This document shows positions 25,939-33,194 of a stretch of 64,000 bases of DNA, piece by piece. Location: assembly GCF_900089585.1 (NCBI RefSeq), contig NZ_FLRH01000004.1, positions 427,001 through 491,000 of the forward strand, written 5' to 3'. The position numbers were made by a program, and so were the translations under genes. How positions within the stretch are numbered: the first letter of the stretch is position 1; every line of letters starts with the position of its first letter. The notes under the pieces were generated by a model. It searched no databases. It had not been told where the DNA came from and was given only the letters and a program-made list of their open reading frames with translations. The DNA is from Micromonospora sediminicola (GTDB lineage: Bacteria; Actinomycetota; Actinomycetes; Mycobacteriales; Micromonosporaceae).

Positions 25939-26064
25939 ATGGATCTGCTCGCCGTCACGCTCGCCGCCCGCTCGCCCCTGCCGGGGCCGGTGCTCGTCGG
26001 ATTCTTCGTCCTGGTAGCGGTGGTGCTCGTCGCCGTCGTCTACCTGAGGGGCAGGGGCCGGTAA
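25939..26064 (+). CDS. 41-residue single-pass membrane peptide downstream of RHS gene
   Basis: Short frame MDLLAVTLAARSPLPGP followed by one hydrophobic segment (VLVGFFVLVAVVLVAVVYL) and a basic end RGRGR, giving an N-out/C-in single-pass protein by the positive-inside rule. GAGG eight bases before the ATG supports translation, it starts 31 bases after the RHS stop, and a strong terminator follows at 26076. It could be a small partner or membrane guard for the RHS tip (immunity-like), or an unrelated small membrane protein. No homologue is recognised. Confidence 0.55.
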   Translation: MDLLAVTLAARSPLPGPVLVGFFVLVAVVLVAVVYLRGRGR

Positions 26065-26075
26065 CACCCCGCCCC

Positions 26076-26110
26076 GGAGGCCGGCCGGTCGTCACGACCG
26101 GCCGGCCTTC
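26076..26110 (+). terminator. Strong palindromic terminator
   Basis: GGCCGGCCGGTCGT (26079-26092) and ACGACCGGCCGGCC (26094-26107) pair perfectly over 14 bases around a single C; an A-T pair extends it and TTC follows. It closes the RHS plus small-peptide unit and separates it from rtcB. Confidence 0.75.
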
Positions 26111-26255
26111 GGCGTGCTCGGCGGGGAAACTCGCTTGCCCCGCCCGGCGGTGTCGGGCACGGTGACCGCCATGACGTTCTGACGGACCGCACCCCGCCCG
26201 CAGGCCGCGCCGCCTGCCGTTCGCCGCTCTCCGCCCTTCCCAGAAACGAGCGTCT

Positions 26256-27404
26256 GTGTCCGTGCACCCCTCCGGGCGGGCCGCCGTGCCCGCCACCGTC
26301 TCCGTCTTCTCCTCCCCCGGCAGCTGGATCGAGTCCGCCGCGCTGGACCAGTGCCACCAGGTCGCCGCGCTGGACGGCATGGCGCACGTCGCCGCCATGC
26401 CGGACCTGCACCCCGGCAAGGGCGCGCCGATCGGCGCCGCGATGGCGTCGACGGTGCTCTACCCGTTCCTGGTCGGCTCCGACATCGGGTGCGGCATCGC
26501 GGTGTTCCCGATCGCGCTGCGGCGGGCCGTACCCGAACGGCTGGCCGCCCGGTTCCCGGACCTGGACCGGGCCCTCGACCCGCAGCGGGACGCCGACGAC
26601 CCGGCCTGGTCGGTGCTGGCCGGGGACGTGCCCGCCGGCCACCTGGACGGCCTCGGCACGGTCGGGCGCGGCAACCACTTCGTCGAGCTGGCCCGCGTCG
26701 GCCCGGTCCTCGCGCCGGAGCACGCCGACCGGATCGGCCTGGCCACCGGCGACCTGGTGCTGGTGGTGCACTCCGGTTCGCGCGGGCTGGGCGAGCGGAT
26801 CCTGCGCGAGCACACCGAGCGGCACGGGGCGGGCCCCGCGCCCGACCCGGACGCCTACCTGGCCCGGCACGACGCGGCGGTCCGGTGGGGCTCGCTCAAC
26901 CGGCGGCTGCTCGCGGCCCGGGTCGCGTACGCGCTGGGCGCCGAGCCGACCGAGCCGGTCGTCGACCAGTGCCACAACCTGGTCGAGATCCGCGACGGGC
27001 GCTACCTGCACCGCAAGGGCGCGGCCCCGGGCGACGGCCGGGACGTGCTGGTCGCCGGCACCCGGGGCACACCGTCCTACCTGGTGGCCGCGCACGCCGG
27101 CGCGGACGCCAACCACTCGGTCGCGCACGGCGCCGGCCGGAAGATGTCCCGGGCCGACGCGCTGCGCCGCGGCCGGGCCAAGCACACCGTCGAGGAGCTG
27201 CGCCGCACACCGGTCGGGTCGCTGGTGGTGTGCGGCGACCGTCAGCTGCTGTTCGAGGAGGCGCCGACCGCCTACAAGCGCATCGAGCAGGTGATCGGGG
27301 ACCTGGTGGCGCACGACCTGGCCACGCCGGTCACCACCACGGTGCCGCTGGTCACCTACAAGACCCCGGACGTCGGCGCGGGTCGCCGCCGGAGCCGGCG
27401 GTGA
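26256..27404 (+). CDS. rtcB: RtcB family RNA ligase (RtcB2-like)
   Basis: 382 residues. RtcB joins RNA 3'-phosphate or 2',3'-cyclic phosphate ends to 5'-OH ends using GTP and Mn. Metal and nucleotide motifs are intact: FLVGSDIGCGIAV (D76, C79), GRGNHFVEL, VHSGSRGLG (H172), DQCHNLVE and the guanylylation site SVAHGAGRKMSR with H291. At 382 residues it is shorter than the tRNA-splicing RtcB (about 400-480), as in the RtcB2 group that pairs with PrfH. The following prfH gene starts inside its stop (GTGA), so the two are coupled. That pair is known to repair ribosomes cut by ribotoxins in the decoding centre. GTG at 26256 is the probable start; GTG at 26262 is an alternative. Confidence 0.9.
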   Translation: MSVHPSGRAAVPATVSVFSSPGSWIESAALDQCHQVAALDGMAHVAAMPDLHPGKGAPIGAAMASTVLYPFLVGSDIGCGIAVFPIALRRAVPERLAARFPDLDRALDPQRDADDPAWSVLAGDVPAGHLDGLGTVGRGNHFVELARVGPVLAPEHADRIGLATGDLVLVVHSGSRGLGERILREHTERHGAGPAPDPDAYLARHDAAVRWGSLNRRLLAARVAYALGAEPTEPVVDQCHNLVEIRDGRYLHRKGAAPGDGRDVLVAGTRGTPSYLVAAHAGADANHSVAHGAGRKMSRADALRRGRAKHTVEELRRTPVGSLVVCGDRQLLFEEAPTAYKRIEQVIGDLVAHDLATPVTTTVPLVTYKTPDVGAGRRRSRR

Positions 27405-28006
27405 CGGAGCTGTTCCTGTCCGCCGGGCGCGGACCGCAGGAGTGCGCGTGGGCGCTGGCCCGGCTGCTGTCCCGCCTGGAGGCCGACGCCACCCGGCGTG
27501 GCCTGCGCGTGGTCCGGGTCGAGACGGTGCCCGGTGAGCGCCCGGGCACCCACCGGTCCGCGCTGGTCCGGATCACCGGCGCGGGCGCGGAGGAGTTCGC
27601 CGCCGGTTGGACCGGCACGCTCTGCTGGCAGGCGGCCAGCCCCTACCGTCCGGGGCACGGGCGGAAGAACTGGTACGTCACCGCCCGGCCGCACCGGGCC
27701 GACGTGGCGGCGACCCCGTTCCGCGAGGCGGACGTCGCGATCGTGCCGTGCCGCACCGGCGGACCGGGCGGCCAGCACCGGAACAAGGCCAGCACCGCCG
27801 TCCGCGCGACCCACCGCCCGTCCGGCCTGACCGTGGTGGTGGACACCGAACGGCACCTGCACCTCAACCGGCGGATCGCCGTCGACCTGCTGCGGCGGCG
27901 GATCGCCGAGGGCGACGACGCGGCCCGGCGCGCCGGCACGACGGCGCGTTGGCGGATCCACGACGAGCTGGTCCGGGGCGACCCGGTCCGGGTGGAACGA
28001 CCGTGA
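27401..28006 (+). CDS. prfH: Peptide chain release factor homologue PrfH
   Basis: 201 residues, containing the class I release factor catalytic domain with GGPGGQHRNKASTAVR; the GGQ is at residues 123-125. It lacks the codon-recognition domain 2 of RF1/RF2, as PrfH does. The N-terminal VTELFLSAGRGPQECAWALA (the LxlSaGrGPxEC block) is typical of PrfH. PrfH recognises ribosomes stalled by 16S rRNA cleavage and frees the nascent chain so that the partner RtcB2 can religate the RNA. Its GTG start overlaps the rtcB stop and its own stop overlaps the start of the phosphotransferase gene (both GTGA). Confidence 0.93.
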   Translation: MTELFLSAGRGPQECAWALARLLSRLEADATRRGLRVVRVETVPGERPGTHRSALVRITGAGAEEFAAGWTGTLCWQAASPYRPGHGRKNWYVTARPHRADVAATPFREADVAIVPCRTGGPGGQHRNKASTAVRATHRPSGLTVVVDTERHLHLNRRIAVDLLRRRIAEGDDAARRAGTTARWRIHDELVRGDPVRVERP

Positions 28007-28974
28007 CCCGGGCGTTCCTGCGGCGCGACGACGTCCGCGACCTGGTCCGCGACCGGCTGGGCCCGGATCGGCGGGTCACCGCGCTGGACCGGCTCACCGG
28101 CGGGACCCGCAAGGGCGTGTACCGGATCGGGCTCGACGACGGCGGGTCGGTGGTCCTCTACGTCTGGTCGGCGGCGGAGAACTACTGGCCGGAGTCGGCG
28201 ACGGTCCCGGACGATCCGTTCACCGAGGCGTCGGGGGCGGAGCTGTTCGCCACCAACCACGCCGCGCTCACCGCCGCCGGGGTGCGCGTACCGCATCTGA
28301 TCGCGGTGGACCGCGCCGGGCGTCACCTCGACGCCGACGTCGCGTTGGTCGAGGACGCCGGCGGGGTGACGCTGGAGGCGTTGCTGGCCCGCGACCCGGT
28401 CCGGGCCGCCGCGCCACTGGCCCGGCTCGGGGACGCGCTGCGGCGGATGCACACCACGGCCGGCCCTCGGTACGGCCGGCTCACCGACGCGCCGGGGGCC
28501 TCCGGCGCGCGGGCGGCCGAGGACGTCGTCCTGGACCGGGCGTTGGCGCACCTCGACGGGGCCGCCGCGCGGGACCCCCGGCCGGCGGCGGCGCGGGACC
28601 GGATCGCCGCGCACCTGCGCGAGCTGCGGGAGCGGGTGACGCCGCGACGGACGTACGCGCTGGTGCACGGCGAGCTGGGCCCGGACCACGTCCTCGTCAC
28701 CCCGGCCGGCGAACCGGTGATGATCGACTTCGAGGGCCTGACCTGGTTCGACGTCGAGTGGGAGCACGCATGGCTCCGGCTGCGCTTCGGCGACGCGTAC
28801 CCGGCGCTGCGGCCGGTCGCGCTCGACGTCGACCGGCTGGAGTTCTACCGGTACGCGCAGGTGCTGTCGTTGATCGAGGGTCCACTGCGGATCGCCGGGA
28901 CCGACTTCCCGGACCGGCGGTGGATGCGCGAGCTGGCCGACCGGAACATCGCCGCGGCGCTCTCCGTGCTCTGA
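28003..28974 (+). CDS. APH-fold phosphotransferase, third gene of the rtcB-prfH operon
   Basis: 323 residues with the aminoglycoside phosphotransferase/choline kinase fold. The N-lobe begins TALDRLTGGTRKGVYRIGLD and the catalytic loop reads LVHGELGPDHVLVTPAG, followed by MIDFEGLTWFDVEWEHAWL. In classical APH enzymes the loop is HGDLHxxN; here the catalytic Asp is Glu and the Asn position is His, while the metal-binding Asp of the DFE motif is kept. It may therefore act on an unusual substrate or be a weak kinase. Its GTG start overlaps prfH by GTGA, so it is produced with the RNA repair pair. Substrate unknown; antibiotic resistance is not implied. Confidence 0.8.
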   Translation: MTRAFLRRDDVRDLVRDRLGPDRRVTALDRLTGGTRKGVYRIGLDDGGSVVLYVWSAAENYWPESATVPDDPFTEASGAELFATNHAALTAAGVRVPHLIAVDRAGRHLDADVALVEDAGGVTLEALLARDPVRAAAPLARLGDALRRMHTTAGPRYGRLTDAPGASGARAAEDVVLDRALAHLDGAAARDPRPAAARDRIAAHLRELRERVTPRRTYALVHGELGPDHVLVTPAGEPVMIDFEGLTWFDVEWEHAWLRLRFGDAYPALRPVALDVDRLEFYRYAQVLSLIEGPLRIAGTDFPDRRWMRELADRNIAAALSVL

Positions 28975-28988
28975 GCCGCTCACGCATG

Positions 28989-29004
28989 GTGACCCGCAGG
29001 TCAC
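28989..29004. promoter_or_regulatory. Short palindrome between phosphotransferase and diguanylate cyclase genes
   Basis: GTGACC-CGCA-GGTCAC. It lies 15 bases after the phosphotransferase stop and about 200 bases before the cyclase start. It could be a weak terminator or an operator. It resembles the BldD box (TNACN5GTNA) but has six rather than five bases between the half-sites. Confidence 0.3.
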
Positions 29005-29207
29005 GACGCCGTCTCATTTCGCACCGATGAACGCCTGATGAACGGTTCGCCTCTTGACGACCGGGCGGCCCGGTCATTGAATTTCGACGTGGCGAGCTGC
29101 CCCGCGCGCGTGTCGTCCACACCGGCCGTCAGCGGGGGCGGACCGGTCGCCCGAGCCCGTGCCCGCACCGGGGCGCCCGGGCGACACCCGCCCCGGCGGG
29201 CCGTCCG

Positions 29208-30200
29208 ATGACCGAGCGACGCCGACGCACGCTGCTCAGCGCGGCGCTGCACGCCGTGTCGCACGCCGTCGCCGTCGTCTACTGCCTGACGACGCTCGCC
29301 GAGCCGCACCGGCCGCTGATGCTCGGGGCGTACGGCTGCGGTCTGGTCGCCGGCGTCGCGGGCTCGTGGGTCGCGACCCGGGTGACGTCGAAGACCTGGA
29401 GCTACCGGGTCTCCTCCACGCTGCTGCTGATCACGCTGGTGGTGGCCGCGGTGGGCGCGCTCGGCGACGGCGGGGTCTCCTCCCCCGCGGCGCTGGGCTT
29501 CGTCACCACCGCCGTCTTCGTCGCCAGCTACACCCCGCAGCTGCGCCTGATGCTCGGCTTCGAGGTGCTCATCCTCGGCACCTACCTCCTGGTCGCCGTC
29601 GCCGGGCCACCCGCGCCGCGCGGGCACGTCTTCGTCTACCTCGCCGGCATGCTGGTGCTCGTCTCGGTCTGCTCCACCCAGACCAGGGCGCTGGCCCGGC
29701 AGCGGTCCCAGCTGCGGGCGCTGGCGTCGCTGGACCCGCTCACCGGCGCGCTGAACCGGCGCGGCCTGGCCGAACTGACCCGCTTCCTGTTCCGCGCGGG
29801 CTGTCGGCCCGGCCCGTCGCTGCTCTGCCTCGACCTGGACGACTTCAAGCTGGTCAACGACCGTCTCGGGCACGCCGCCGGGGACGACCTGCTGCGTCGG
29901 GTGGTGGCCGCGACGCGCGAGGTGCTGCGCGGCGGGGACGCCATCGCCCGCATCGGGGGCGACGAGTTCGTGGTGGTGCTCGCCGACGCCGACACGGAGG
30001 CGGCCCGCTCGACGGCGGCGCGGATCGAGGCGACGCTGCGCCCGCTCACCTCGGTCAGCGTCGGCACCGCCACCGCGCCCTTTGACGGCGACACCCTGGA
30101 CCGGCTCCTGCACGCCGCCGACCAGCGGCTCTACCGGGTGAAGCAGCAGCGCGGACGCGCCGGCGGCCGGCTGCTCGCCGACGGCGGCGGACGCGGCTGA
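29208..30200 (+). CDS. Membrane-bound diguanylate cyclase (GGDEF)
   Basis: 330 residues. Residues 1-160 hold five or six membrane helices (TLLSAALHAVSHAVAVVYCL, LMLGAYGCGLVAGVAGSWVA, STLLLITLVVAAVG and so on), with no recognisable sensory domain. A GGDEF domain follows: SLDPLTGALNRRGLAEL, LDLDDFKLVNDRLGHAAGDDL, and IARIGGDEFVVVLAD with an intact GGDEF at 250-254. An RxxD inhibitory I-site (RGGD, 241-244) stands five residues before it, so product inhibition is expected. It makes c-di-GMP, which in these bacteria controls development through BldD. ATG at 29208 gives MTERRRRTLL, positively charged before the first helix. Confidence 0.9.
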   Translation: MTERRRRTLLSAALHAVSHAVAVVYCLTTLAEPHRPLMLGAYGCGLVAGVAGSWVATRVTSKTWSYRVSSTLLLITLVVAAVGALGDGGVSSPAALGFVTTAVFVASYTPQLRLMLGFEVLILGTYLLVAVAGPPAPRGHVFVYLAGMLVLVSVCSTQTRALARQRSQLRALASLDPLTGALNRRGLAELTRFLFRAGCRPGPSLLCLDLDDFKLVNDRLGHAAGDDLLRRVVAATREVLRGGDAIARIGGDEFVVVLADADTEAARSTAARIEATLRPLTSVSVGTATAPFDGDTLDRLLHAADQRLYRVKQQRGRAGGRLLADGGGRG

Positions 30201-30206
30201 CCACGC

Positions 30207-30243
30207 CCCGGCCGGAGACGCCCCGGCGACGGAACCGGCCGGG
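30207..30243. terminator. Bidirectional hairpin terminator
   Basis: CCCGGCCGG (30207-30215) and CCGGCCGGG (30235-30243) pair perfectly over nine bases between the converging cyclase and VOC genes. Confidence 0.6.
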
Positions 30244-30257
30244 TGGACGGCTCCGGG

Positions 30258-30683
30258 TCAGGCGACGAAGACGCAGAACGGGTGACCGGCCGGGTCGGCG
30301 TAGACCCGCAACGGCTCGTCCGGGTCGTCGACGCGGTCCAGCAGCAGCCGGCCGCCGAGCGCGAGCACCCGCTCGTGCTGCCGGTCCAGTTCCGCCACCG
30401 ACGGCACGGTCAGGTCGAGGTGCAGCTGCTGCGGCACCTCCCCCTCCGGCCAGGTCGCCGCCGGCAACCGCTCGACCTGCTGGAACGCCAGCTGCGGGGC
30501 ACCCTCCGAGGTCCGCAGCACCAGCCAGTCCCGGCCCCGCCCGTCGGGCTCCCCGGCCGCCGGGGGTTCGTCCCCGGGTCGGTAGACCAGGCCCAGCAGC
30601 GCGCGGTAGAACTCGGCCAGGGCCCGCGCGTCGGTGCAGTCGAGCACCACCTGGCACAGCCGCAGACCCGGTCCGTCGGTCAC
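30258..30683 (-). CDS. VOC/glyoxalase superfamily protein
   Basis: 141 residues, one pair of beta-alpha-beta-beta-beta units. Seen motifs: LRLCQVVLDCTDARALAEFYRALLGLVY at the N-terminus, LAFQQVERLPAATWPEGEVPQQLHLDLTVP, and the closing VYADPAGHPFCVFV (the DPxGhpFcl signature). Many actinobacterial members of this type are of unknown substrate; no resistance role is implied. Among several in-frame GTG codons, the one at 30681-30683 is chosen because GGAGG lies eight bases before it; a start at 30689 is possible. Confidence 0.85.
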   Translation of the reverse strand: MTDGPGLRLCQVVLDCTDARALAEFYRALLGLVYRPGDEPPAAGEPDGRGRDWLVLRTSEGAPQLAFQQVERLPAATWPEGEVPQQLHLDLTVPSVAELDRQHERVLALGGRLLLDRVDDPDEPLRVYADPAGHPFCVFVA

Positions 30684-30792
30684 CGTCACCACCTCCGGAC
30701 CTCCTCCTGCCCCGGGCGGGCCCGGCCCAATCCGCCCGCCGGGCGCTCGGATACGGTGGGCGCGGCTGCGACGCGGCGAGGGAGGACACCGG

Positions 30793-31644
30793 ATGCGCCT
30801 GCACGTGGGCTGTGCGATGTGGACGCACCGGTCCTGGTCGGGACGGTTCCTGCCGCACCCGCTGCCGGCCCACGAGCGGCTACGCGCGTACGCCGGCTGG
30901 TGCGACGCGGTCGAGGGCAACACCACGTTCTACGCGACCCCGAGCCGGGAGACCGTGGCATCCTGGGCGGAGCAGACCGACCCCGACTTCCGGTTCCTGC
31001 CCAAGCTGCCGAAGGCGGTCACGCACGGGCACCGGCTCACCGGCGGCGAGGGCGACCTGCGGGCGTTCCTGGACGCGGTCGAGCCGCTCGGCCCCCGGGC
31101 CCACATGCTCTGGGTGCAGCTGCCCGGCGGGTTCGCCCCCGAGGACGTGCCCGTCCTGGACCGGTTCCTGCGCACCCTGCCCACCACCCACCGGTACGCC
31201 GTCGAGGTTCGCCACCCCGCCTTCTTCACCGACCCCGGCGCGGTGCGGGCGCTGGAGGACACGCTCGGCCGGCACGGCGCGGAGTGGGTCCCGTTCGACA
31301 CCACCGCCTTCTTCCGCACGCCACCGACCAGCGACGCGGAGCGGGAGGCGTGGACCCGCAAACCCCGGCTGCCGCTGCGGACCCACGCGCTGACCGACCG
31401 GCCGGTCGTGCGCTACCTCGGCCGTGACGACCCGGCCACCACGGTCGAGGGCTGGCAGCCGTGGCTCGACGTGGTCGCCGCCTGGCTGCGCGAGGGCCGC
31501 TCGCCGACCGTGTTCGTGCACACGCCGGACAACGCGGACGCCCCCGAACTGGCCCGCCGCTTCCACGACCAGGTGCGCGCCCGGGTGCCCGAGCTGGCGC
31601 CGCTGCCCGAGCCGGCCCCGGTCGGCCCGGCGACGCTGTTCTGA
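30793..31644 (+). CDS. DUF72 family protein (YecE-like)
   Basis: 283 residues, full length. Family motifs: LHVGCAMWTHRSWSGRFLP, DAVEGNTTFYATPS (E-x-N-s-t-F-Y), DFRFLPKLPKAVTH (F.f k.pk.iTH), RYAVEVRHPAFF (E.R...w/f), and VRYLGRDDPATT near the C-terminus. The fold is a TIM barrel of unknown function. GGAGGA eight bases before the ATG fixes the start. It converges on the histidine kinase gene with a 12-base gap. A second, partial member is at the left edge of the window (1-317). Confidence 0.88.
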   Translation: MRLHVGCAMWTHRSWSGRFLPHPLPAHERLRAYAGWCDAVEGNTTFYATPSRETVASWAEQTDPDFRFLPKLPKAVTHGHRLTGGEGDLRAFLDAVEPLGPRAHMLWVQLPGGFAPEDVPVLDRFLRTLPTTHRYAVEVRHPAFFTDPGAVRALEDTLGRHGAEWVPFDTTAFFRTPPTSDAEREAWTRKPRLPLRTHALTDRPVVRYLGRDDPATTVEGWQPWLDVVAAWLREGRSPTVFVHTPDNADAPELARRFHDQVRARVPELAPLPEPAPVGPATLF

Positions 31645-31656
31645 CTGTCCGGCCGG

Positions 31657-33075
31657 TCAGGCCGGCGTCAGCGGCAGCAGCACCTCGAACCGGGTGTCCC
31701 CCGGCTCCGACCGCACCCGGATGTCGCCGTGGTGCTTGTTGACCACGATCCGGTACGAGATGTCCAGGCCGAGACCGGTGCCCTCGCCGACCGCCTTGGT
31801 GGTGAAGAACGGCTCGAAGATGCGCGGCCGCACCTCCGGCGGGATGCCCGGACCGGTGTCCCGGACCTCGACGGTCAGCCGGTCCTCGGTGCGCCCGGTC
31901 CGGACCGTCAGCGTGCCCTCGCCCGCCATCGCGGCGAGCGCGTTGTCGATCAGGTTGGTCCACACCTGGTTGAGTTCGGCGGCGTACGCCGGCACGGCGG
32001 GCAGGCTCCGGTCGTACTCCTTGACCACCCGCACGCCCGCCGGCACTTTCGCCTGGAGCATGACCAGCGTGGCGTCGAGCAGGTCGTGCACGTCCACCGT
32101 CTGGTAGGGCGCACGGTCGAGCTGGGAGTACTGCTTGGCGGCCCCGACCAGCCCGGAGACCCGGGTCACCGCGTCGTCGATCTCGCCCATCAGCAGCTCG
32201 GTGTCGATGGTGTAGGTGATCCAGTGGACCGCCGACTCCAGGTCGTCGCCGCCGACCGCCGCGTCGACCTGGGCGAGCCACCCGCTGTCGATGCCGCCCG
32301 CGACCAGCGTCGGGGCCAGCTCCCAGGCCCCCCGTACGCCGTGGTCGTCGAGCCAGTCGGCCAGCTCGTCCTCGGCGTCGCTGGCCGCCAGCGGCGACAG
32401 GCCCGGCGTCGCGGCGGCCCGCTTCACCGCCTCCTCCTGGAGGGCGACCAGGTCGTGCAGCCGCCGCCCGTCCAACCGCCCGTCGGCGATCATGGCGAGC
32501 TTGTGCCGCATCTTCGCGACCCGCCCGCGCAGCGCCGAGGTGGCCCGTACGGCGGCCGCCGCCGGGTTGTTCAGCTCGTGGGTGAGCCCGGCCGACAGCG
32601 CGCCCAGGGCCAGCAGCCGCTCCCGTTCGCCGACGATGGTCTGCGTGTTGCGCATCCCGACGAACAGTCCCTCCAGCAGGTGGGTGGCCATCGGGAACCA
32701 GCCGCGCATGGCGTCCGCGATGACCGCCGCCGGCAGGGCGAACACCGCGCAGTCGGTCACCGCGCGGAGGCTGTTCAGGTAGCGCTGCTCGGCCGGGTCC
32801 CCGACGTACGCCTGCATCGCGCCGCCGTAGACGCCGGGCTGGCTGGTCCGGCTCAGCTCCACCTCGTCGCCCTGGACCCGGCGGTGCATGGCGACCGTGC
32901 CGTCGAGCAGCACGTAGAAGCAGCTCGCCGGCTCGCCCTCGACGTAGACCGGCTCGCCGGCGCGCCGCCGCTCCACCCGGCCGTGCTCGGCCAGGTGGGA
33001 CAGCTGCTCCGGGGTGAGCGACTCGAACAGGAAGAGCCGCCGCAGCTCGTCGACGGTGAGCCGGTCCATGGTCAT
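31657..33075 (-). CDS. Histidine kinase with N-terminal cyclic nucleotide-binding domain
   Basis: 472 residues. Residues 10-135 form a CRP-like cNMP-binding domain (LFESLTPEQLSHLAEHGRVE, GEPASCFYVLLDGTVAMHRR). The H-box is LSAGLTHELNNPAAA with His166; the HATPase domain has ELNQVWTNLIDNALAAM, VEVRDTGPGIPPEV, IFEPFFTTKAVGEGTGLGLD. There is no membrane segment, so it is cytosolic. It lies directly downstream of a gene encoding a response-regulator/flavoprotein fusion on the same strand, the presumed partner. Its ribosome binding site AAGGAGG is part of a 59-bp tandem repeat that separates the two genes. The cNMP domain lacks an obvious full RxA/RxS phosphate-binding loop, so the ligand (if any) is uncertain. 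Confidence 0.9.
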   Translation of the reverse strand: MTMDRLTVDELRRLFLFESLTPEQLSHLAEHGRVERRRAGEPVYVEGEPASCFYVLLDGTVAMHRRVQGDEVELSRTSQPGVYGGAMQAYVGDPAEQRYLNSLRAVTDCAVFALPAAVIADAMRGWFPMATHLLEGLFVGMRNTQTIVGERERLLALGALSAGLTHELNNPAAAAVRATSALRGRVAKMRHKLAMIADGRLDGRRLHDLVALQEEAVKRAAATPGLSPLAASDAEDELADWLDDHGVRGAWELAPTLVAGGIDSGWLAQVDAAVGGDDLESAVHWITYTIDTELLMGEIDDAVTRVSGLVGAAKQYSQLDRAPYQTVDVHDLLDATLVMLQAKVPAGVRVVKEYDRSLPAVPAYAAELNQVWTNLIDNALAAMAGEGTLTVRTGRTEDRLTVEVRDTGPGIPPEVRPRIFEPFFTTKAVGEGTGLGLDISYRIVVNKHHGDIRVRSEPGDTRFEVLLPLTPA

Positions 33076-33076
33076 C

Positions 33077-33194
33077 GGGCCTCCTTCGTCCGCGACTGCG
33101 GGGCTCGCAAACCCGGCTCACTCCTCGCGCTCACTGGGCCTCCTTCGTTCGCGACTGCGGGGCTCGCGAACCCGGCTCACTCCTCGCGCTCACT
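33077..33194 (-). repeat. 59-bp tandem duplication between kinase and flavoprotein genes
   Basis: Two direct copies, 33077-33135 and 33136-33194, differing at about two positions. Read on the minus strand each copy starts with the TGA-containing AGTGAGCGCGAGGAGTGAG, passes through GCGAGCCCCGCAGTCGCG and ends with ACGAAGGAGGCCC. The upstream copy contains the stop codon of the flavoprotein gene, and the downstream copy ends in the ribosome binding site of the kinase gene, so the unit seems to be a complete stop-to-start linker that was duplicated. The unit may belong to an interspersed repeat family in this genus; that needs genome comparison. Confidence 0.85.

Noticed and set aside
28003..28974. 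Antibiotic resistance kinase
   Set aside because: The APH fold is present, but the catalytic loop differs and the operon context is RNA repair; resistance is not supported.
29053..29081. Promoter TTGACG-17-TTGAAT before the diguanylate cyclase
   Set aside because: The -10 hexamer fits poorly (TTGAAT), so I do not list it as a feature.
33077..33194. CRISPR array
   Set aside because: Two contiguous 59-bp copies without unique spacers; this is a tandem duplication.
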